A DNA stretch of 48,617 nt, taken from contig WQUA01000013.1 of the NCBI GenBank assembly GCA_009786025.1, positions 1 to 48,617 on the forward strand. The letters run 5' to 3'. The position numbers and the translations under genes were made by a program. The notes below the pieces were generated by a model that saw nothing but the letters and a program-made list of their open reading frames with translations, had not been told where the DNA came from and ran no database searches. Position 1 is the first letter of the stretch. Every line of letters starts with the position of its first letter. The DNA comes from Pseudomonadota bacterium. GTDB taxonomy: Bacteria; Pseudomonadota; Gammaproteobacteria; Burkholderiales; Casimicrobiaceae. Positions 41,234 through 48,617 of the stretch are shown here, piece by piece.

Positions 41234-42082
41234 ATGATCACAACCGCTTATCGTTTCCCTGCGCCGGCCAAGCTCAATCTTTTTTTGCATGTGACCTGTC
41301 GGCGCGCCGACGGTTATCACAATCTTGAAAGCGTTTTCGTTTTGATTGATCTGGCGGATGTTGTCACGCTGGCGCTTCGTGACGATGGCGTCATCGCGCG
41401 GGAGCGGGATATTCCGGGGGTGTCAGAAGAAGCCGATCTGACGTTGCGAGCGGCGCGCTTGTTGCAGGAGGCGACCGGCGTCGCGTTGGGCGTTACGTTG
41501 AAAGTCGATAAGCGCATTCCGCTGGGGGGCGGGTTGGGGGGCGGCAGTTCCGATGCAGCGACGGTGTTGCTGGCGCTCAATCGCCTGTGGGGAACGCGGC
41601 TGTCGCGGCGCGAGTTGTCGGCACTGGCGTTGCGTCTGGGCGCGGATGTGCCGTTTTTCCTCGGCGGTACGGCGGCGTTTGTTTCCGGCATCGGCGAGGT
41701 ATTGCGGCCGGTGTCATTACCGCCTATGTGGATCGCATTGGCGATGCCGCTGGTGGCGGTGCCGACCGGGGATGTTTTTGCCGATCCGCATTTGACACGA
41801 AGCACCGCCTCGGAGACAATAGCCGCCTTTGCGAAAGACCACGGTCGAAACGATCTGGAGCCGGTTGTTGCGGCGCGTTATCCGGAAGTAGCGACGGCGC
41901 TGGCGGCTTTGCGACAGGCGACACCGACAGCGCGTATGAGCGGCTCCGGGGCATCGGCGTTCGGAATGTTCGACGATGCCGGAAAAGCGGAAGCGGCGTT
42001 GCGCAGGTTGCCGCCGGACATTCCGGGGCGACTGGTGCGGACGGTATCGCGGCATCCGCTGGTGGTGTGGGGTTTTCGTTGA
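41234..42082 (+). CDS. ispE: 4-diphosphocytidyl-2-C-methyl-D-erythritol kinase
   Basis: This 282-residue GHMP kinase phosphorylates CDP-methylerythritol in the non-mevalonate isoprenoid pathway. Landmarks are PAPAKLNLFLHV with Lys13, the phosphate loop PLGGGLGGGSSDAA (about 97-108), the catalytic Asp in LGADVPFFLGG and the C-terminal RMSGSGASAFG loop. Its place before tRNA-Gln and prs is the usual one, but the lolB-ispE junction is interrupted here by about 1.2 kb. Confidence 0.97.
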   Translation: MITTAYRFPAPAKLNLFLHVTCRRADGYHNLESVFVLIDLADVVTLALRDDGVIARERDIPGVSEEADLTLRAARLLQEATGVALGVTLKVDKRIPLGGGLGGGSSDAATVLLALNRLWGTRLSRRELSALALRLGADVPFFLGGTAAFVSGIGEVLRPVSLPPMWIALAMPLVAVPTGDVFADPHLTRSTASETIAAFAKDHGRNDLEPVVAARYPEVATALAALRQATPTARMSGSGASAFGMFDDAGKAEAALRRLPPDIPGRLVRTVSRHPLVVWGFR

Positions 42083-42142
42083 GAAGGAATTTGGCGGTAC
42101 GCGGCCCAGGTATTTTCGACGGCGTATTGCTATGGTTACAGA

Positions 42143-42219
42143 TGGGGAGTCGCCAAGTTGGTTAAGGCACCGGATTTTGATTCCGGCATACGAGGGTTCG
42201 AATCCTTCCTCCCCAGCCA
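42143..42219 (+). tRNA. tRNA-Gln (anticodon TTG)
   Basis: A complete 77-nt tRNA with encoded CCA. The acceptor arm TGGGGAG (42143-42149) pairs with CTCCCCA (42209-42215), then G and CCA to 42219. The anticodon stem CCGGA/TCCGG holds the loop TTTTGAT with anticodon TTG, which reads CAA/CAG glutamine codons. Its position between ispE and prs is conserved in betaproteobacteria. Confidence 0.96.
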
Positions 42220-42304
42220 CTTTTATGCGCTGTTTTTAAGCGGCGGAACGGTAGCGTTATAACCGAAATCGCCTTTCTCCCAAAGCCTCGCCGAGAGTCA
42301 ACGG

Positions 42305-43240
42305 ATGCGTATTTTTACCGGTAACGCCAACCCAAAACTTGCGGAAGCGGTTTGTCGTCATCTCAATGTTTCGATGGGGCGCGCCGTTGTTGACCGCTTT
42401 TCTGACGGCGAAGTTTTCGTCGAAATTCTCGAAACGGTTCGTGGCCGCGATGTTTTCGTGTTGCAATCGACCTGTGCACCGACCAACGACAATTTGATGG
42501 AATTGCTGGTGATCGTCGATGCGCTGAAGCGCGCGTCGGCTGCTTCGGTCACCGCCGTGATTCCGTACTACGGTTACGCTCGACAGGACCGGCGGCCGCG
42601 TTCAGCACGGGTGCCGATCACTGCCAAGCTGGTGGCCGACATGTTGGCCGCTTCCGGCATTGATCGGGTGGTGGTGATGGATTTGCACGCCGACCAGATT
42701 CAGGGCTTCTTCAACATGCCGGTCGATAACATTTACGCGACGCCGATTCTGCTCGGCGAATTGTGGAAACGCAATTACGGGCAATTGCAGGTCGTCTCGC
42801 CTGACATCGGCGGCGTAGCGCGGGCGCGCGCTATTGCCAAGCGGCTCGAATGCGATCTGGCGATCATCGACAAACGCCGCCCGAAAGCTAACGTCGCCGA
42901 GGTGATGAATATCATCGGTGATGTGCGCGACCGCATCTGCGTGATCACCGACGACATCGTCGATACCGCCAACACTTTGTGCAAAGCGGCAACAGCGTTG
43001 AAGGCGGAAGGCGCAAAATTGGTGGTGGCGTATTGCACGCATCCCGTGCTCTCCGGTGGCGCCGTGGCGCGGATCGAACAATCCGACATCGACGAAGTCG
43101 TCGTTACCGACACCATCCCGCTGTCGGCAGAAGCGCAAGCCTGCCCGCGCATCCGGCAATTGTCGTGCGCGCAACTCATCGCCGAAACCATCACGCGAAT
43201 GGCCAACGAAGAATCGGTCAGCAGCCTGTTTACTGAGTAA
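42305..43240 (+). CDS. prs: Ribose-phosphate pyrophosphokinase
   Basis: This 311-residue enzyme makes PRPP from ribose 5-phosphate and ATP for nucleotide, His and Trp synthesis. It shows [14 protein letters not shown], the ATP-binding FSDGE and YGYARQDRR segments, the divalent-metal site [14 protein letters not shown], and the PRPP loop [10 protein letters not shown]. Length matches E. coli Prs (315). A full ribosome site is not obvious, with only a GAGAG about 10 bases upstream. rplY and pth, the usual next genes, are absent; repeats follow instead. Confidence 0.97.
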   Translation: MRIFTGNANPKLAEAVCRHLNVSMGRAVVDRFSDGEVFVEILETVRGRDVFVLQSTCAPTNDNLMELLVIVDALKRASAASVTAVIPYYGYARQDRRPRSARVPITAKLVADMLAASGIDRVVVMDLHADQIQGFFNMPVDNIYATPILLGELWKRNYGQLQVVSPDIGGVARARAIAKRLECDLAIIDKRRPKANVAEVMNIIGDVRDRICVITDDIVDTANTLCKAATALKAEGAKLVVAYCTHPVLSGGAVARIEQSDIDEVVVTDTIPLSAEAQACPRIRQLSCAQLIAETITRMANEESVSSLFTE

Positions 43241-43286
43241 GCAGGAATCAGAGCCCCGTCGTTCTCGCGAAGGCGAAAACCCAAAC

Positions 43287-43312
43287 CTCCCCTTTCCCGC
43301 GGAGGAAAAGGG
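43287..43312. repeat. REP-like palindrome after prs
   Basis: CTCCCCTTTCC...GGAGGAAAAGGG forms an imperfect inverted repeat 46 bp after the prs stop. It is closely similar to the copy inside mfd at 48481-48510. Just upstream is GTTCTCGCGAAGGCGAAAACCC, a fragment of another common dispersed repeat. Confidence 0.55.
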
Positions 43313-43342
43313 CAATCGCCAGAAAGCCCGCTCTCTTGCCTT

Positions 43343-43398
43343 GCCACCTCGGCGCATCGGCGAGCACCTTTGCGCTATCGCCGATGCGCCGAGGTGGC
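43343..43398. repeat. Perfect 21-bp inverted repeat (large stem-loop) in prs/lipoprotein spacer
   Basis: The left arm at 43343-43363 begins GCCACCTCGGCGC; the right arm at 43378-43398 is its exact complement, ending GCGCCGAGGTGGC. The loop is 14 nt. The convergent location suggests a bidirectional transcription end, but no T-run follows on either strand. It may instead be a mobile-element relic or a structural repeat. Confidence 0.8.
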
Positions 43399-43409
43399 TT
43401 CGTGCTTCT

Positions 43410-43751
43410 TTACTTGGTGGTTTGGGGTACGGGCCGTTGATCCGTCGGAACAGGAGCTGCGGTCGGAGCAGCAGGAGCAGCTTGGTGGTTGGCGTGTTCC
43501 GCCGGTGCGGCAGCCGGTTGTCCCGCCGGAGCAGCAGGAGCAGCTTGGTGATCGGCATGTTCCGCCGGTGCGGCAGCCGGTTGTCCCGCTGGAGCAGCGG
43601 CAGGTTGTTCGGCTGGAGCCGGAGCAGGCGCCGGAGCAGGCGCTTCAGCCTTCGGAGCGGGCGCCGGAGCGGGGGCTTTCTCGCAGGCAGTAAGTAAGGT
43701 CAATCCAGCAAATAAGGCGGCCATGAGGATGCCGGTACGAAGTTTTTCCAT
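43410..43751 (-). CDS. Pro/Ala-rich repeat lipoprotein
   Basis: This 113-residue protein has a lipoprotein signal (lipobox LLTAC, Cys23). After it comes a low-complexity region: (PA)n, then two tandem copies of a unit reading GQPAAAPAEHA-D/N-HQAAPAAP. The repeated His-containing EHADHQ/EHANHQ motifs could bind metal. The DNA repeat is near perfect, implying recent expansion or contraction. No family is recognised. It is a single-gene unit convergent with prs. Confidence 0.7.
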   Translation of the reverse strand: MEKLRTGILMAALFAGLTLLTACEKAPAPAPAPKAEAPAPAPAPAPAEQPAAAPAGQPAAAPAEHADHQAAPAAPAGQPAAAPAEHANHQAAPAAPTAAPVPTDQRPVPQTTK

Positions 43752-44105
43752 AAGAAGATTCCTTTGAAAGTTGGCAATGAAACGAGATAACAGAAAACAA
43801 AAACAACAAAATGTGTCTGGCCGGTCAATGCTGTGTCCGCTTTAGTAAGGGCGCGCCATAATGGGTGAAATCGGGGCGCGGCGCCGTTCCGATAAAGCAG
43901 GAACACAGGCATATTTAACAGACGTAGAGAAACTATACGAATATGGATGTTTTCGCAAGCCCTGCGCGATAACAAGCGACAACAAGCGGCGATAAACAGC
44001 GCCGAACGCGGCAGCGGAGCATGGAACGTGTCAATCGTGACATCGAGGAAAGTTTTTGTCGGCCAATGGCGACATCCTCTGTAGTGGCAAGCGTTTTATA
44101 AACGC
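43752..44105. other. Intergenic region upstream of the lipoprotein gene
   Basis: No gene is supported in this 354-bp stretch. It should hold the minus-strand promoter of the lipoprotein gene, which I cannot place. Short tandem-like words (AACAAGCGACAACAAGCGG at 43973) are present. A short CGCTTTAG...GGGCGCGCC stretch is unexplained. Confidence 0.4.
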
Positions 44106-44137
44106 AAAAAAACGGATGGGGAACCATCCGTTTTTTT
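44106..44137 (-). terminator. Terminator after first ompW gene
   Basis: ACGGATGG (44112-44119), loop GGAA, CCATCCGT (44124-44131) with A-run and T-run on the two sides: a bidirectional intrinsic terminator 21 bp past the stop of the minus-strand ompW. An almost identical terminator follows the second ompW at 45096. Confidence 0.92.
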
Positions 44138-44157
44138 GGAATTGAAGGAAGGTCAGG

Positions 44158-44784
44158 TCAGAAGCGATAGCCGACCGCGATGCCCCATACCATCGGATCA
44201 ATATTTACCTTGCCGACTTTATTGCCGTTGACTTTAACGTCGTTTCTCATTCGAATCCAGCGGGCATCCAGCGTCATCAGCCAGTTCTTGTTGAAATTGA
44301 AATCAACGCCACCATGCGCCGCAACCCCCCAGGAGTTTTCGATGTCGAGCTTGTTGCCGCGGATCGGTCCCAGCGTTTTTTCATGGTACATAAACGTGTA
44401 GTTGACGCCAACGCCGACGAACGGCGATACGACTTTTTCTGGCAAGAAGTGGTATTGCAGGCTGACCGTCGGCGGCAGCACATCGACCCGACCCGATTTG
44501 ACGCCGTTGAGCTTGATGTCGTTACGGAACGGCCAAGCGCCCAGCACTTCAACGCCGATGTTCGGCGTGATCAGATACTCGAACGTGATCGACGGGCGAA
44601 CGCTGTTGCCGACATCAGTCTTCAGAAGGCCATTGCTCAGAGTGCCGTTATCGGATTTTGGGACAACATCGGCAAGGCCCAGTTTGACGACAAATTTGTT
44701 AGCATCGGCGGCTTGGGCAACACCGACGACCCCTAGCGCCAAAGCGGCAACAGCAAAAGCAGAAGCCAGAACTTTCATTTTCAT
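44158..44784 (-). CDS. OmpW-family outer-membrane protein (copy 1)
   Basis: This 208-residue protein has a signal peptide (cleavage after VAQA) and an eight-stranded barrel of the OmpW type. Key family segments are NSVRPSITFEYLITPNIGVEVLGAWPF, PTVSLQYHFLP, SPFVGVGVNYTFMY and WLMTLDARWIRM, and it ends GIAVGYRF with a C-terminal Phe. OmpW proteins form narrow channels for small hydrophobic compounds. It is a close paralogue of the neighbouring gene at 45156. The two share long identical segments (for example ADVVPKSDNGTL and GAWPFRNDIKLNG), including the 3' terminator, so a tandem duplication is clear. Each has its own promoter region and terminator. Confidence 0.93.
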   Translation of the reverse strand: MKMKVLASAFAVAALALGVVGVAQAADANKFVVKLGLADVVPKSDNGTLSNGLLKTDVGNSVRPSITFEYLITPNIGVEVLGAWPFRNDIKLNGVKSGRVDVLPPTVSLQYHFLPEKVVSPFVGVGVNYTFMYHEKTLGPIRGNKLDIENSWGVAAHGGVDFNFNKNWLMTLDARWIRMRNDVKVNGNKVGKVNIDPMVWGIAVGYRF

Positions 44785-45095
44785 AGATCATTCTCCTGAT
44801 GAAGATTAAGAATAGGAACCGCATTAACCGCGCAGCCGGTTTTTCGGCGGCGAGTAAAACATTGCAATAAATCTCATTTATACACGCGGCGGTTGTCGCT
44901 TGCAAGCGACGAACGGAATTTTTGTGTGCGAGAGAGGGTTTGTCGGGCGAAAGCCACAACTTATTACAACGGCAAAGTACTGGACACATCCGATGGCGCG
45001 CCACAGACAGCTCGTTCGGCCTTTTTGAGGAAGCGCCTCGGCGGGCGGACAGACCGGCGTTGCGTCGGGTATTTGTCCATTCTTGGGGAACAGGC

Positions 45096-45125
45096 AAAAA
45101 AACGGATGGCGAACCATCCGTTTTT
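45096..45125 (-). terminator. Terminator after second ompW gene
   Basis: AAAAAAACGGATGG, loop CGAA, CCATCCGTTTTT: bidirectional intrinsic terminator, the duplicate of the one at 44106 with a single loop change. The 371-bp inter-ompW spacer (44785-45155) otherwise holds the copy 1 promoter region and no gene. Its AACCGCATTAACCGCGCAGCC segment resembles the one upstream of copy 2 (near 45846). Confidence 0.9.
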
Positions 45126-45155
45126 ATGCTGTTAGAGCTAGAGGAAAACGAAGGA

Positions 45156-45809
45156 TTAGAAACGGTAACCGACGGCTACGCCATAAACCCACGGGTCAAC
45201 CTTGGCTTTGCCAAGGTCAAAATAGCCCAAGCCTGGAGCATTAAGCTTAACCGTGTTTCTCATTTGGATCCAACGAACGTCAACACCGACCAGCCAGTTC
45301 TTGTTGAAGTTGAAATCAACGCCAACGTTCGCGGCCATGCCCCACGAGTTCTTGATATGCACGCTGGAATCGAGATCAGAGAGCACACCCTTCACTTTTT
45401 CGTTGTACATGAACGTGTAGTTGATACCGAGACCGACGAACGGCGATACGAGGGTTTCCGGCAGGAAGTGGTATTTCACGCTGAGGGTCGGCGGCAGCAC
45501 GTCAACGCGAGCCAACTTATCGCCATTGAGTTTGATGTCGTTGCGGAACGGCCAGGCACCCAGCAGTTCGACGCCGATGTTCGGCGTGGCCATGTATTCG
45601 AGCGTGATCGACGGGCGGACGCTGTTGCCAACGTCAGTCTTGAGGGCGCCCAACGGCGAGTTCAGGGTGCCATTGTCGGATTTGGGAACAACGTCGGCGA
45701 TGCCCAGCTTGACGACGAATTTGCTGTAATCGGCTGCTTGGGCTGCGCCGGCGACACCCAGCGCCAGGGTAGCCATAGCGAGAGCAGAGGCTAGAGCTTT
45801 CATTTTCAT
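45156..45809 (-). CDS. OmpW-family outer-membrane protein (copy 2)
   Basis: This 217-residue paralogue of the gene at 44158 has a signal peptide cleaved after AAQA, the same barrel strands and the same GYRF end. It differs by small insertions in extracellular loops (NSPLGALK; KGVLSDLDSSVHIK; APGLGYFDLGK). Loop divergence with conserved strands suggests selection on surface or ligand contacts. The AGAGATATTT stretch before the ATG is a weak ribosome site. Upstream 45810-46137 (328 bp) holds its promoter region and no gene I can support. Confidence 0.93.
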   Translation of the reverse strand: MKMKALASALAMATLALGVAGAAQAADYSKFVVKLGIADVVPKSDNGTLNSPLGALKTDVGNSVRPSITLEYMATPNIGVELLGAWPFRNDIKLNGDKLARVDVLPPTLSVKYHFLPETLVSPFVGLGINYTFMYNEKVKGVLSDLDSSVHIKNSWGMAANVGVDFNFNKNWLVGVDVRWIQMRNTVKLNAPGLGYFDLGKAKVDPWVYGVAVGYRF

Positions 45810-46137
45810 AAATATCTCTCCAAACGAAGTTTGATTTGTGGATAAAAACCGCGCTTAACGCGCAGCCTGTTCTAACTGCGGCCTGTAAAAACCGCGTAAG
45901 CAACCGCATTATTGGAACATGTGATCATTGTTTCACGCAAGCAGAGAAGGGTTTTTTACCGCATGACGAGGGGAATGTGTCGCGTATCGTCCACACTGTT
46001 GCCACGGAGGAAGCTGGGGGGCAATACATGCGCCGAGGCACGTATTTTTTTGGTATAAAGCCGTGCTTGTTTTGCCTATGTGCCGCTTCAACAATACCAT
46101 ACGACAATGACGAAGAAAGCGTTATTGAGGACGGGCT

Positions 46138-48617
46138 TCAATGAGAGGTTGAATTGAGTTTCAACTGCGACAGAAATTCACGAACCAGCAGAAGGCTCTC
46201 TTCGACGCCCGAAGTTTTTTGCTCGATTCGTATGCGATTGGGGCCGGCAAAACGGACCCGCCCATCGCGCTGTATCAGCAGGATGAGGTGGCCAGGGTCG
46301 AACGCCGGTTTTCCGGTGAAGGTGAAGACAGCACGCTCGGCATCGATGTCGAGTCGGGTAACGCCGTAGGGGCGCGTTATCAGGCGAAGGCGGTGACAAG
46401 CGACCAGCGTTTGCCCTTCGATGGGTAGCAGGCCGAAACGGTCGATCAATTCTTCGCACAGCGCGTCGAGCGCTTCAAACGTAGAGGCGCTCGCCAGCCG
46501 CTTGTAGAGTACGAGGCGTTCATGGACATCGGGGCAATACGATTCCGGCAACAATGCGGGCTGGTGCAGATGAATTTCCGTGGCGATCCGTAAAGGCTCG
46601 TTCAAGTCCGGCTCGCGCCCGGCCTTCAACGCATCGACGGCGTGCGCCAGCATGTCGGCGTAGAGCTGAAAACCGACTTCGGTGATTTCGCCCGATTGTT
46701 CTTCACCCAGCACTTCGCCAGCGCCGCGGATTTCAAGGTCGTGCATAGCGAGATAAAAGCCAGAGCCGAGTTGTTCCATCTGCTGAATGGCTTCCAGACG
46801 TTTTTTCGCCTGTGCGGTTAACGCTTCTTCCGGCGGCATCAGCAGATAAGCGTATGCCTGATGGTGTGAGCGACCGACGCGACCGCGCAGTTGATGCAAT
46901 TGCGCCAATCCGAAACGGTCGGCGCGCTCGATCAGAATGGTATTGGCGTTCGGCACGTCAATGCCGGTTTCGATGATCGTTGAACACACCAGCACATTGG
47001 CGCGTTGCTGATAGAAATCGCGCATGACTTGTTCGAGTTCGCGCTCCGGCATCTGGCCATGCGCGACAACGACACGCGCCTCCGGCGCCATCTCGGCGAT
47101 CCGCGCCGCCTTGTCGTCCAGAGTGTGAATTTCATTGTGCAGAAAATACACCTGACCGCCGCGTTTGAGTTCACGCACGATCGCTTCGCGGATGACGCCC
47201 GCCGAATAAGGCGACACGAAGGTTTTGATCGCCAGCCGTTTTTGTGGCGCAGTGGCGATCACCGAAAAATCGCGCAAGCCTTCGAGTGACATCGCCAACG
47301 TTCGTGGAATCGGCGTGGCGGTCAGCGTCAGTACATCGACCTCGGCGCGCAATTTTTTAAGCTGCTCTTTTTGGCGGACGCCGAAACGGTGTTCTTCGTC
47401 AATGATCACCAGCCCCAGGTTTTTGAAATGGATATCAGGCTGAATCAGCTTGTGAGTGCCGATCACCAGATCAATGCTGCCACCGGCAAGTCCATCAAGC
47501 GTCGTTTTGATTTCTTTCGCCGAGCGAAAGCGCGATAACTCGGCGATGCGTACCGGCCATTCGGCGAAGCGGTCGGAAAAAACCTGAAAATGTTGTTCCG
47601 CCAGAAGCGTTGTCGGCACCAGCAGCGCGACTTGTTTGCCGTCGGCGATCGCAACGAAAGCGGCGCGTAACGCCACTTCGGTTTTGCCGAAACCGACATC
47701 ACCGCAGACGAGGCGATCCATCGGCTTTCCGGAAGTAAGGTCGGCAATGACAGCGTCGATCGTCGCCTGCTGGTCAGCGGTTTCTTCAAACGCGAAGCCG
47801 TCGGTAAAACGCGCGTAATCGTGCTCGTCGAATGCAAAACGATGTCCCTGACGAGCAGCACGTTGCGCGTACAGATTGAGCAGATCGGCAGCTGTATCAA
47901 AAGCTTTTTGGGCGGCACGACGCCGCGCTTTTTCCCACTGACCACTGCCCAGTTCGTTCAATGTTGCCGCTTCCGGGGCGACGCCGCTGTAGCGCGAAAT
48001 CAAAAAGAGGTCGGAGACCGGAACGTAGAGCGTTGCGTCGTTGGCGTATTGCAGGTGCAGAAATTCGGCGGCGCCTTCGTCAAGAGCAAGCGTGACGAGG
48101 CCGAGGTAACGGCCGATGCCGTGCTGCTCGTGAACCACCAGGTCGCCGGAACGCATTTCGGCGAGATTGCGAATCAGCGCATCAACATCGGAAGCGTAGC
48201 GCGTGCGTTCGCGCCGGTGGCGCGCGGCGGGGCGGTTTGCCGAATCACGATACAAATCGTATTCGGTGAAAACTGTCAGATGGTGTTCGCGCCAGAAGAA
48301 ACCAGCGGCGAGCGGGGCGACGGCGAACGCGTGTTGTGGCGAAGTGGCGTCGGCCAGCCAGGCGTCGACGTCGTCGATAGAAGCGAGCACAATGCCGCCG
48401 TCGCGCAACATGTGCTGCATCGTTTCGCGCCGGCCGGCGCTTTCGGCGATAAACAACACGCGCGCTTTTGGCTTGGCGCCTCTCTCCCCTTGTGGAAGAG
48501 GAAAAGGGTGTTGCTCCGCTTTGGCGCTCGTTGATTCAAGCCACTGCCGCAATGCTGCGAGAGGATCTTTGGCGCGCCGGTCAATGGTGACCGGCGGCAA
48601 CGGTTGTATGGAGGTAT
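46138..48617 (-). CDS. mfd: Transcription-repair coupling factor Mfd (partial, N-terminus outside window)
   Basis: The frame is open to the window edge, so this is the C-terminal ~826 residues of Mfd (about 1150 in full). Mfd pushes stalled RNA polymerase off DNA and recruits UvrA. Visible parts are the end of the UvrB-like region, the RNA-polymerase-interacting domain (LHLQYANDATLYVPVSDLFLISRY), the translocase motor with P-loop CGDVGFGKTEVALR and DEEHRFG box, the RecG-like QLRGRVGRS region, and the C-terminal UvrA-masking domain. An internal TTG at 48600 is not the real start. An in-frame REP-like repeat adds HPFPLPQGERG near the edge. Confidence 0.97.
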   Translation of the reverse strand, partial: TSIQPLPPVTIDRRAKDPLAALRQWLESTSAKAEQHPFPLPQGERGAKPKARVLFIAESAGRRETMQHMLRDGGIVLASIDDVDAWLADATSPQHAFAVAPLAAGFFWREHHLTVFTEYDLYRDSANRPAARHRRERTRYASDVDALIRNLAEMRSGDLVVHEQHGIGRYLGLVTLALDEGAAEFLHLQYANDATLYVPVSDLFLISRYSGVAPEAATLNELGSGQWEKARRRAAQKAFDTAADLLNLYAQRAARQGHRFAFDEHDYARFTDGFAFEETADQQATIDAVIADLTSGKPMDRLVCGDVGFGKTEVALRAAFVAIADGKQVALLVPTTLLAEQHFQVFSDRFAEWPVRIAELSRFRSAKEIKTTLDGLAGGSIDLVIGTHKLIQPDIHFKNLGLVIIDEEHRFGVRQKEQLKKLRAEVDVLTLTATPIPRTLAMSLEGLRDFSVIATAPQKRLAIKTFVSPYSAGVIREAIVRELKRGGQVYFLHNEIHTLDDKAARIAEMAPEARVVVAHGQMPERELEQVMRDFYQQRANVLVCSTIIETGIDVPNANTILIERADRFGLAQLHQLRGRVGRSHHQAYAYLLMPPEEALTAQAKKRLEAIQQMEQLGSGFYLAMHDLEIRGAGEVLGEEQSGEITEVGFQLYADMLAHAVDALKAGREPDLNEPLRIATEIHLHQPALLPESYCPDVHERLVLYKRLASASTFEALDALCEELIDRFGLLPIEGQTLVACHRLRLITRPYGVTRLDIDAERAVFTFTGKPAFDPGHLILLIQRDGRVRFAGPNRIRIEQKTSGVEESLLLVREFLSQLKLNSTSH
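48481..48510. repeat. REP-like repeat inside the mfd coding region
   Basis: CTCTCCCCTTGTGG...GAGGAAAAGGG resembles the extragenic repeat at 43287 and is translated on the minus strand as HPFPLPQGERG. This peptide is typical of such repeats read in this frame. It sits in a linker just before a conserved RVLFIAESAGRRETM segment, so it seems tolerated. Confidence 0.65.

Noticed and set aside
43480-43650. Short regularly spaced repeats suggestive of a CRISPR array
   Set aside because: The repeats are in-frame codons for the Pro/Ala-rich lipoprotein; there are no unique spacers and no cas genes.
45920-45945. CRP-like TGTGA...TCAC palindrome upstream of the second ompW
   Set aside because: The half-sites are 8 bp apart rather than 6 and the right half is imperfect.

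Overview
The window comes from a Gram-negative bacterium, most likely a betaproteobacterium. The evidence is the tuf - tRNA-Trp - secE - nusG - rplKAJL - rpoBC block, the lolB - ispE - tRNA-Gln - prs block, OmpW- and TorF-type outer-membrane proteins, and overall GC-rich coding. Rhodocyclales or a relative is a guess. Both edges cut genes: the end of tuf on the left and the N-terminal part of mfd on the right.

Layout. 1-12569 is the plus-strand transcription/translation cluster (EF-Tu, SecE, NusG, L11, L1, L10, L7/L12, RpoB, RpoC), ending in a strong bidirectional terminator. 12880-29150 is the accessory heart of the window. It holds a complete structural and maturation set for a quinohemoprotein amine dehydrogenase (QHNDH): qhpA (di-heme alpha), qhpD (radical SAM), qhpC (cross-linked gamma peptide), qhpB (beta propeller), qhpF (ABC exporter) and qhpE (subtilisin-like leader peptidase). 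A divergent CcmF-like haem-handling protein is translationally coupled to qhpE. Next to it lie a small cytochrome c, a DUF779 protein, an aldehyde dehydrogenase, two U32-family (UbiU/UbiV-like) Fe-S proteins and a divergently transcribed AraC-type activator. 29296-43240 is mainly housekeeping: ftsY, rsmD, coaD, a YfhL-type ferredoxin, mutM, a TPR lipoprotein-pathway neighbour, lolB, ispE, tRNA-Gln and prs. Interspersed are a secreted serine protease, a dynamin-like GTPase and an AT-rich leucine-rich-repeat gene that looks foreign. 43410-48617 has a Pro/Ala-rich lipoprotein, a tandem ompW pair and mfd.

How the genes fit together. QHNDH oxidises a primary amine in the periplasm to an aldehyde; the cytochrome could take electrons; the aldehyde dehydrogenase would oxidise the aldehyde in the cytoplasm. 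QHNDH needs its gamma-subunit tryptophan to be doubly oxygenated to make the CTQ cofactor. In characterised systems the flavin monooxygenase QhpG does this, and no QhpG-like gene is present here. Instead there are two U32 proteins, a family whose members (UbiU/UbiV, RlhA, TrhP) perform oxygen-independent, prephenate-linked hydroxylations. The qhpA promoter and the U32 promoter carry the same pair of 15-bp direct repeats (TATC-N7-GGCC form), with identical 32-bp periodicity, placed against a matching -10 box. I infer that the U32 pair belongs to the QHNDH regulon and may replace QhpG with an O2-independent route to CTQ. That is the main candidate for a previously undescribed system in this window.
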